From Pseudomonadota bacterium (GTDB taxonomy: Bacteria; Pseudomonadota; Gammaproteobacteria; Burkholderiales; Burkholderiaceae_D), in assembly GCA_023392035.1 (NCBI GenBank), contig JAEVZY010000078.1, positions 1-10,462 of the forward strand: 10,462 bases of DNA, given 5' to 3'. A model generated the notes under the pieces. The model searched no databases. It was not told the DNA's origin and worked only from the letters and a program-made list of their open reading frames with translations. The stretch's first letter is position 1. Every line of letters starts with the position of its first letter. A program made the position numbers and the translations under genes. This document shows, piece by piece, positions 7,082-10,462 of this stretch.

Positions 7082-8323
7082 ATGAACACCGAAAAAAAAT
7101 ACGGCTTCACCACCACCATCCTGCACAGCGACCGCCAGCAGCCCATCGAGCACGGCTCGCTGCACAAACCGATCCACACTTCGGTCGCCTTCGGCTACAA
7201 GGATGCCCATCAACTGGCGCGGGTATTCCAGGGACGCGAGCCCGGCTACCGCTATGGACGCCAGGGCAATCCCACCGTCAGTGCGCTGGAAGACAAGATC
7301 AGCAAGATGGAAGGCGGGGCCCAGACCATCTGCTTTGCCACCGGCATGGCCGCCATCGGCGCCCTGACGCAAGCGCTGTTGCGCGACGGCGATCACGTGG
7401 TGTCGTCTTCCTACCTGTTCGGCAATACCAACAGCCTGTGGCAGACGGTCAATCTGCAGGGGCCCAAGGTCAGCATGGTGGATGCCACCGACGTCGCCAA
7501 GGTGGAAGCCGCGCTCACGCCCGCGACGCGCATGGTGTTCGTGGAGACGATTGCCAATCCGCGCACCCAGGTGGCGGACCTGAAGCGCATCGGCGAGCTG
7601 TGCCGCCAGCGCGGCATCCTGTACGTGGTGGACAACACCATGACCTCGCCCTATCTGTTCCGGCCCAAGGAGGTGGGCGCGGGACTGGTGGTGAATGCGC
7701 TGACCAAATCGATCGCCGGCCACGGCATTGCGCTGGGCGGCGCCCTGACCGATACCGGCGAATACGACTGGTCGGTCTATCCCAATATCGCCGACAACTA
7801 CAAACGCTATCCGGCCGCGCAGTGGGGCATGGCCCAGGTGCGGGCCAAGGCGCTGCGCGACTTCGGCGCCTCGCTGGCGCCGGAGGCGGCGCACCACATC
7901 GCGGTGGGCGCGGAAACCATGGCCTTGCGGATCGAGCGCGAATGCGCCAATGCCCTGGCGCTGGCGCAAATGCTGGCGGCCGATCCGCGCGTGGCGGCGG
8001 TGCATTATCCGGGCCTGCAGAGTCACCCGCAGCATGACTTGTCGCGCCAGTTGTTCAAGGCCTTTGGCGGCCTGTTCAGCTTCGAGCTGGCCGAAGGCGT
8101 GGATTGCTTTGACTATCTGAATCGTCTCAAGCTCGCCATCCCGGCCAGCAACCTAGGCGACACGCGCACCCTGGTGATCCCGGTTGCGCACACTATCTTC
8201 TACGAGATGGGCGCCGCGCGCCGCGCCGAGATGGGCATTGCCGAATCGCTGATCCGGGTCTCGGTGGGCATCGAAGACACGGCCGACTTGCTGGAAGATT
8301 TCCGCCAGGCGCTGTCGGCCTAG
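7082..8323 (+). CDS. Cystathionine gamma-synthase family PLP-dependent enzyme
   Basis: This 413-residue enzyme is a cytosolic fold-type I PLP protein of the Cys/Met metabolism family, which includes cystathionine gamma-synthase, O-succinyl/acetylhomoserine sulfhydrylase and methionine gamma-lyase. Visible motifs are YRYGRQGNPT (57-66, phosphate-binding Tyr/Arg of the neighbouring subunit), FATGMAAI (85-92, cofactor phosphate loop), VVDNTMTSPYLFRP (182-195, with D184 for the pyridine nitrogen), the Schiff-base lysine K209 in NALTKSIAGHG, and the C-terminal ESLIRVSVGIEDTADLLEDF (388-407). Most relatives have SxTKYxxGH around the lysine; here the first Ser is Ala and the Tyr is Ser. The position downstream of purF recalls metZ of other proteobacteria, but the sequence does not settle substrate or reaction. 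The 80-base upstream gap has a TTGACC (7011-7016) without a convincing -10, and only a weak GAGTAAG before the ATG. Confidence 0.9.
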   Translation: MNTEKKYGFTTTILHSDRQQPIEHGSLHKPIHTSVAFGYKDAHQLARVFQGREPGYRYGRQGNPTVSALEDKISKMEGGAQTICFATGMAAIGALTQALLRDGDHVVSSSYLFGNTNSLWQTVNLQGPKVSMVDATDVAKVEAALTPATRMVFVETIANPRTQVADLKRIGELCRQRGILYVVDNTMTSPYLFRPKEVGAGLVVNALTKSIAGHGIALGGALTDTGEYDWSVYPNIADNYKRYPAAQWGMAQVRAKALRDFGASLAPEAAHHIAVGAETMALRIERECANALALAQMLAADPRVAAVHYPGLQSHPQHDLSRQLFKAFGGLFSFELAEGVDCFDYLNRLKLAIPASNLGDTRTLVIPVAHTIFYEMGAARRAEMGIAESLIRVSVGIEDTADLLEDFRQALSA

Positions 8324-8333
8324 GAGCCTGGGC

Positions 8334-8376
8334 GGCAGAAGGACGGCGGCTGCAACCGGCTTCGCCGTTTTCTGCC
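8334..8376 (+). terminator. Imperfect terminator-like hairpin after the PLP enzyme gene
   Basis: GGCAGAA (8334-8340) pairs with TTCTGCC (8370-8376), and inside it CGGCG (8344-8348) pairs with CGCCG (8363-8367). An alternative small hairpin CGGC-TTC-GCCG (8357-8367) is followed directly by TTTT (8368-8371), like a weak intrinsic terminator. It sits in the 98-base gap between two genes and just before a candidate tatD promoter, which fits a transcription boundary. The U-tract is short, so efficiency is uncertain. Confidence 0.4.
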
Positions 8377-8408
8377 CGCCTACCGCTGCCCGATATGCAA
8401 TGGGGCGG

Positions 8409-8414
8409 TAAAAT
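8409..8414 (+). promoter_or_regulatory. Candidate -10 element for a leaderless tatD transcript
   Basis: TAAAAT (8409-8414) differs from TATAAT at one position and ends seven bases before the tatD ATG at 8422. A sigma70 start would therefore fall at or within a base or two of the A of ATG. There is no Shine-Dalgarno sequence in this gap. No good -35 is visible at the expected distance, which weakens the call. Confidence 0.45.
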
Positions 8415-8421
8415 CGCTCCC

Positions 8422-9201
8422 ATGCTGATCGATTCCCACTGCCATCTCGACTTCCCTGAATTCAGGGAACATTTGCCCGCCATCTTCCAGCGCATGCGCG
8501 ACAACCAGGTCACGCACGCCCTGTGTGTCTGCGTCGACCTGCCCGGTTTTCCCGGCGTGCTGCAACTGGCCGAGGAGCATGATTTCCTGTACGCCTCGGC
8601 CGGCGTCCATCCCGATTACGAAGACACGCCGGAGCCGGACCTCGATACCCTGCTGCGCCTGGCCGAGCATCCGAAAGTGGTGGCCATAGGCGAAACCGGG
8701 CTTGACTACTATCGGCTGCAGGGTGACCTGGAATGGCAGCGCCAGCGCTTTCGCACCCACATCCGCGCTTCGCGCCAAAGCCGCAAGCCGCTCATCATCC
8801 ACACCCGCGCCGCTTCGGCCGACACCCTGGCCATCATGCGCGAAGAGGGCGCGGCGCCGGAGGCAGGCGGCGTCGGCGGCGTGATGCACTGCTTCACCGA
8901 ATCGATGGAAGTGGCGCAAGGCGCCATGGACCTGGGCTTTTATATTTCCTTCTCCGGCATCGTCACCTTCAAGAGCGCGCGCGAATTGCAGGAGGTGGCG
9001 CGCGCAGTGCCCTTGTCGCGCCTGCTGGTGGAAACCGACGCGCCCTATCTGGCGCCGGTGCCGTTTCGCGGCAAGACCAATGAGCCGGCGTTCGTGCGTC
9101 ACACCGCCGAGTTCATTGCGAAGCTGAAAGGCGTATCGCTGGAAGAAGTGGCGCAGCACAGCACGCAAAATTTCCGCACGCTGTTTGGAGTGCCACAATG
9201 A
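8422..9201 (+). CDS. TatD family metal-dependent hydrolase (YcfH type)
   Basis: This is a 259-residue TIM-barrel metallohydrolase of the TatD family, cytosolic. Family members have reported 3'-5' exonuclease/DNase activity; the physiological substrate of this member is unknown. Metal ligands and motifs are in place: DSHCHLDF with H6 and H8, GVHP (61-64), E91 in GETGLDYY, H127 in IIHTRA, H156 in MHCFTES, and D206 in VETDAPYLAPVP. The stretch DLGFYISFSGIVTFK (170-184) and the ending resemble E. coli YcfH more than TatD itself, so no symbol is given. An in-frame ATG at 8395 would add nine residues (MQWGGKIAP) not seen in the family and spanning the -10-like element; the start at 8422 gives the canonical MLIDSHCHLDF. 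The stop overlaps the next gene by four bases. Confidence 0.95.
   Translation: MLIDSHCHLDFPEFREHLPAIFQRMRDNQVTHALCVCVDLPGFPGVLQLAEEHDFLYASAGVHPDYEDTPEPDLDTLLRLAEHPKVVAIGETGLDYYRLQGDLEWQRQRFRTHIRASRQSRKPLIIHTRAASADTLAIMREEGAAPEAGGVGGVMHCFTESMEVAQGAMDLGFYISFSGIVTFKSARELQEVARAVPLSRLLVETDAPYLAPVPFRGKTNEPAFVRHTAEFIAKLKGVSLEEVAQHSTQNFRTLFGVPQ
8452..8469. repeat. 18-base perfect palindrome in the tatD 5' coding region
   Basis: TTCCCTGAATTCAGGGAA is a perfect inverted repeat without spacer. It spans the codons for Phe-Pro-Glu-Phe-Arg-Glu, 30 bases after the A of the tatD start codon. A palindrome this long is uncommon by chance in 10 kb, but the codons also fit the protein, so function is not shown. 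Confidence 0.8.
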
Positions 9202-9851
9202 AGCGTCGCCAGTGGCTGCTGGCTTGCGGCGGGGCGGCTTTGCTGGCCGGCGCGCCGCTGGCCTGGGCCGGCGCTTTCGAAGACTGGTTCGATGCCGCCA
9301 GGAAGAATCGCGTGAATGTGATCCGCTCACTCTTGCAGCGCGGCTTCGATATCAATGCCGCCGAGCCAACCCGCGGCGAGACTGCCTTGATGCTGGCCTT
9401 GCGCGAAAAGGCCGGCGACGTGTTCGACTTCCTTCTTACTCGCACAGACCTTGATCTGGAGCAGACGGCCAAAAATGGCGACAACGCAATGATGATTGCC
9501 GCCTGGACCGGCAATTTGCCGGCCGTGAAAGCCTTGGTGGAGAAGGGCGCCGAAGTGAACCGGCCGGGCTTCACACCGCTGCACTACGCCGCCGGCAGCG
9601 GCAACCTGGACATCATCCGCTATCTGCTGGAAGAGTCCGCCTATATCGATGCCGAGTCGCCCAATCGCACCACGCCCCTGATGATGGCGGCCTGGCTCGG
9701 GCATATCCACGCGGTGAAACTGTTGCTGGATGAAGGCGCCGATCCGACCCTGCGCAACGACCGCGGCATGGATGCGATCGACTTCGCCCGTGCCGGCGAA
9801 CATCCCGATATCGTCAACGGCCTGACCTATCGCCGCCAGGCCGGAAAGTAA
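9198..9851 (+). CDS. Exported ankyrin-repeat protein
   Basis: This 217-residue protein has an N-terminal export signal (MKRRQWLLACGGAALLAGAPLAWA), with likely cleavage after AWA at residue 24. The rest is an ankyrin solenoid of about five to six repeats at roughly 29-53 (degenerate), 60-90, 94-122, 125-153, 157-186 and 190-211. The best units are GFTPLHYAAGSGNLDIIRYL and TTPLMMAAWLGHIHAVKLLL. Ankyrin repeats bind other proteins, so a periplasmic binding or scaffold role is inferred; no enzymatic domain is present. The RR at positions 3-4 is not followed by a good Tat consensus. The gene shares ATGA with tatD (9198-9201) and has GGAG at 9187-9190, so it is translationally coupled. I recall such exported ankyrin genes after tatD in Burkholderiales, but the partner is unknown to me. 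Confidence 0.88.
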   Translation: MKRRQWLLACGGAALLAGAPLAWAGAFEDWFDAARKNRVNVIRSLLQRGFDINAAEPTRGETALMLALREKAGDVFDFLLTRTDLDLEQTAKNGDNAMMIAAWTGNLPAVKALVEKGAEVNRPGFTPLHYAAGSGNLDIIRYLLEESAYIDAESPNRTTPLMMAAWLGHIHAVKLLLDEGADPTLRNDRGMDAIDFARAGEHPDIVNGLTYRRQAGK

Positions 9852-9864
9852 TGTCCGCTGCGCA

Positions 9865-9895
9865 TTGCAAGCAGGCTTACGGGCGGTAGCAAAAT
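9865..9895 (+). promoter_or_regulatory. Weak candidate promoter upstream of the Ser/Gly-rich gene
   Basis: In the 150-base gap 9852-10001, TTGCAA (9865-9870) is followed after 16 bases by TAGCAA (9887-9892), or after 19 bases by CAAAAT (9890-9895). A second signal is an exact TTGACA at 9925-9930, but no recognisable -10 lies 16-18 bases after it. TGAAACC (9909-9915) and TCTGA (9933-9937), 17 bases apart, loosely recall an extracytoplasmic-function sigma site. None is convincing alone. The gap is more AT-rich than the rest and holds no gene. Confidence 0.25.
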
Positions 9896-9990
9896 CTCAA
9901 GTATCGATTGAAACCGAAGCGTGATTGACAAGTCTGATCGCAGGTCGGTCGCATCCATGCAGGTGCGGGAAGACTCTTTTCGTTTTTATC

Positions 9991-9995
9991 GGAGG
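9991..9995 (+). promoter_or_regulatory. Near-perfect Shine-Dalgarno sequence for the Ser/Gly-rich gene
   Basis: GGAGG (GGAGGT if extended by one base) lies six bases before the ATG at 10002. It is the strongest ribosome-binding site in the window and fixes the start of an otherwise low-complexity gene. Confidence 0.85.
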
Positions 9996-10001
9996 TAAGT
10001 C

Positions 10002-10462
10002 ATGAAGAAAGTTTCAATCGCTCTGTTCCTGTCTCTCATGAGTCTGGCGGGCATCTCGCTGGCGCAATCTTCATCTTCCAGCTCGAGCCCCAGCCCGAGC
10101 CCCAGCTCGGGATCGAGCTCGGGTTCAAGTGCTTATCCGTCTTCCGGCGGCAGCTCGGGCAGCATGTCCACCGAAGAGAAGGAAAAACACAAAGCCAAGA
10201 AGAAGAAATCCGAGTCGGGCAGCTCCGGCAGCAGCGAAATGCCCAGTGGCGGCGCGTCGGGTTCGTCGGGGACTTCCGGCGCCGGCGGCTCTTCCGGTAG
10301 CAGCGGCACCATGGGCGGCGGCTCGTCCGGCGGCAGCATGGGCGGCTCTTCGGGCTCTTCGGGCGGCAGCATGGGCGGCTCTTCGGGCTCTTCGGGCAGC
10401 AGCATGGGCGGCAGCTCGGGCAGCAGCGGCTCCTCCGACAGCGGCAGCAGCATGGGTGGTTC
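10002..10462 (+). CDS. Exported Ser/Gly-rich low-complexity protein, 5' part only
   Basis: The frame from ATG 10002 stays open to the window end (153 full codons, no stop), so the gene is partial. It begins with a clear Sec signal peptide, MKKVSIALFLSLMSLAGISLA, with likely cleavage after residue 21. The mature part starts with a Ser/Pro run (SSSSSSPSPSPSSGSSSG), then a short charged patch (about residues 54-70, STEEKEKHKAKKKKSES). From there on it is almost only Gly and Ser, with Met-Gly-Gly at intervals. No fold, cysteine or catalytic motif is seen; the mature part is probably disordered and periplasmic or secreted. It is preceded by a 150-base intergenic gap and an excellent Shine-Dalgarno sequence, so it likely has its own promoter. 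I do not recognise the family. An open frame on the opposite strand (10133-10453) encodes only Pro/Leu/Glu repeats and is a shadow. Confidence 0.8.
   Translation, partial: MKKVSIALFLSLMSLAGISLAQSSSSSSSPSPSPSSGSSSGSSAYPSSGGSSGSMSTEEKEKHKAKKKKSESGSSGSSEMPSGGASGSSGTSGAGGSSGSSGTMGGGSSGGSMGGSSGSSGGSMGGSSGSSGSSMGGSSGSSGSSDSGSSMGG
10338..10403 (+). repeat. Two tandem 33-base repeats in the Ser/Gly-rich gene
   Basis: Bases 10338-10370 and 10371-10403 are identical except at one position (GGC versus AGC near the end of the unit). Each encodes MGGSSGSSGGS or MGGSSGSSGSS. Diverged copies follow at 10404 and 10452 and precede at 10311, all beginning with ATGGGCGGC or ATGGGTGGT. Unit length keeps the frame, so the array can change in length without disrupting the gene. 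Confidence 0.88.

Noticed and set aside
8395..8421. Earlier ATG for tatD
   Set aside because: It would add MQWGGKIAP, not typical for the family, and would span the -10-like TAAAAT element.
9198..9230. Lipobox-like LLAC in the ankyrin protein signal
   Set aside because: The Cys is at residue 10, too few hydrophobic residues precede it, and a normal signal peptidase site (AWA) follows at residue 24.
10133..10453. 106-codon - strand Pro/Leu/Glu-rich frame
   Set aside because: It is the reverse complement of the Ser/Gly repeats. The + strand frame has a signal peptide and a strong ribosome-binding site.

Overview
The window looks like a high-GC betaproteobacterial chromosome. The order accD-folC-dedD-cvpA-purF, the protein sequences and the codon bias (strong preference for G/C at third positions) fit Burkholderiales, most likely Oxalobacteraceae of the Herbaspirillum type. 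The genus is an inference from gene content and was not checked by search. All ten genes lie on the + strand, tightly packed, with no tRNA, rRNA, insertion sequence, prophage gene or CRISPR array.

Region 1 (1-4816) is a housekeeping block. It holds the 3' end of accD (acetyl-CoA carboxylase beta subunit), folC (folylpolyglutamate/dihydrofolate synthase), a DedD-like SPOR-domain protein, cvpA and purF. Gaps are 18-78 bases, consistent with one operon for fatty acid, folate and purine synthesis plus a septal envelope protein. The accD-folC gap contains a strong hairpin.

Region 2 (4843-7001) is a translationally coupled pair: an ExeA/MshM-type membrane-anchored AAA ATPase and an MshN-type TPR protein. 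These are normally parts of a type IV pilus (MSHA) or type II secretion-like system. No other pilus gene is in the window, so the pair is separated from the rest of its machinery or has been recruited to another job.

Region 3 (7082-9851) has a PLP-dependent enzyme of the cystathionine gamma-synthase family, an imperfect terminator-like hairpin, and a tatD (YcfH-type) metal hydrolase. The tatD gene appears to have a -10 element so close to its ATG that the mRNA may be leaderless. It overlaps by four bases a gene for an exported ankyrin-repeat protein.

Region 4 (9852-10462) is a 150-base intergenic stretch followed by the start of an exported, very Ser/Gly-rich low-complexity protein with near-identical 33-base repeats and regularly spaced Met-Gly-Gly. 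It has a perfect ribosome-binding site and runs off the window. This is the least familiar gene here. Most of the window is ordinary core genome; no clear new system was found, and the findings are mostly modest structural observations.
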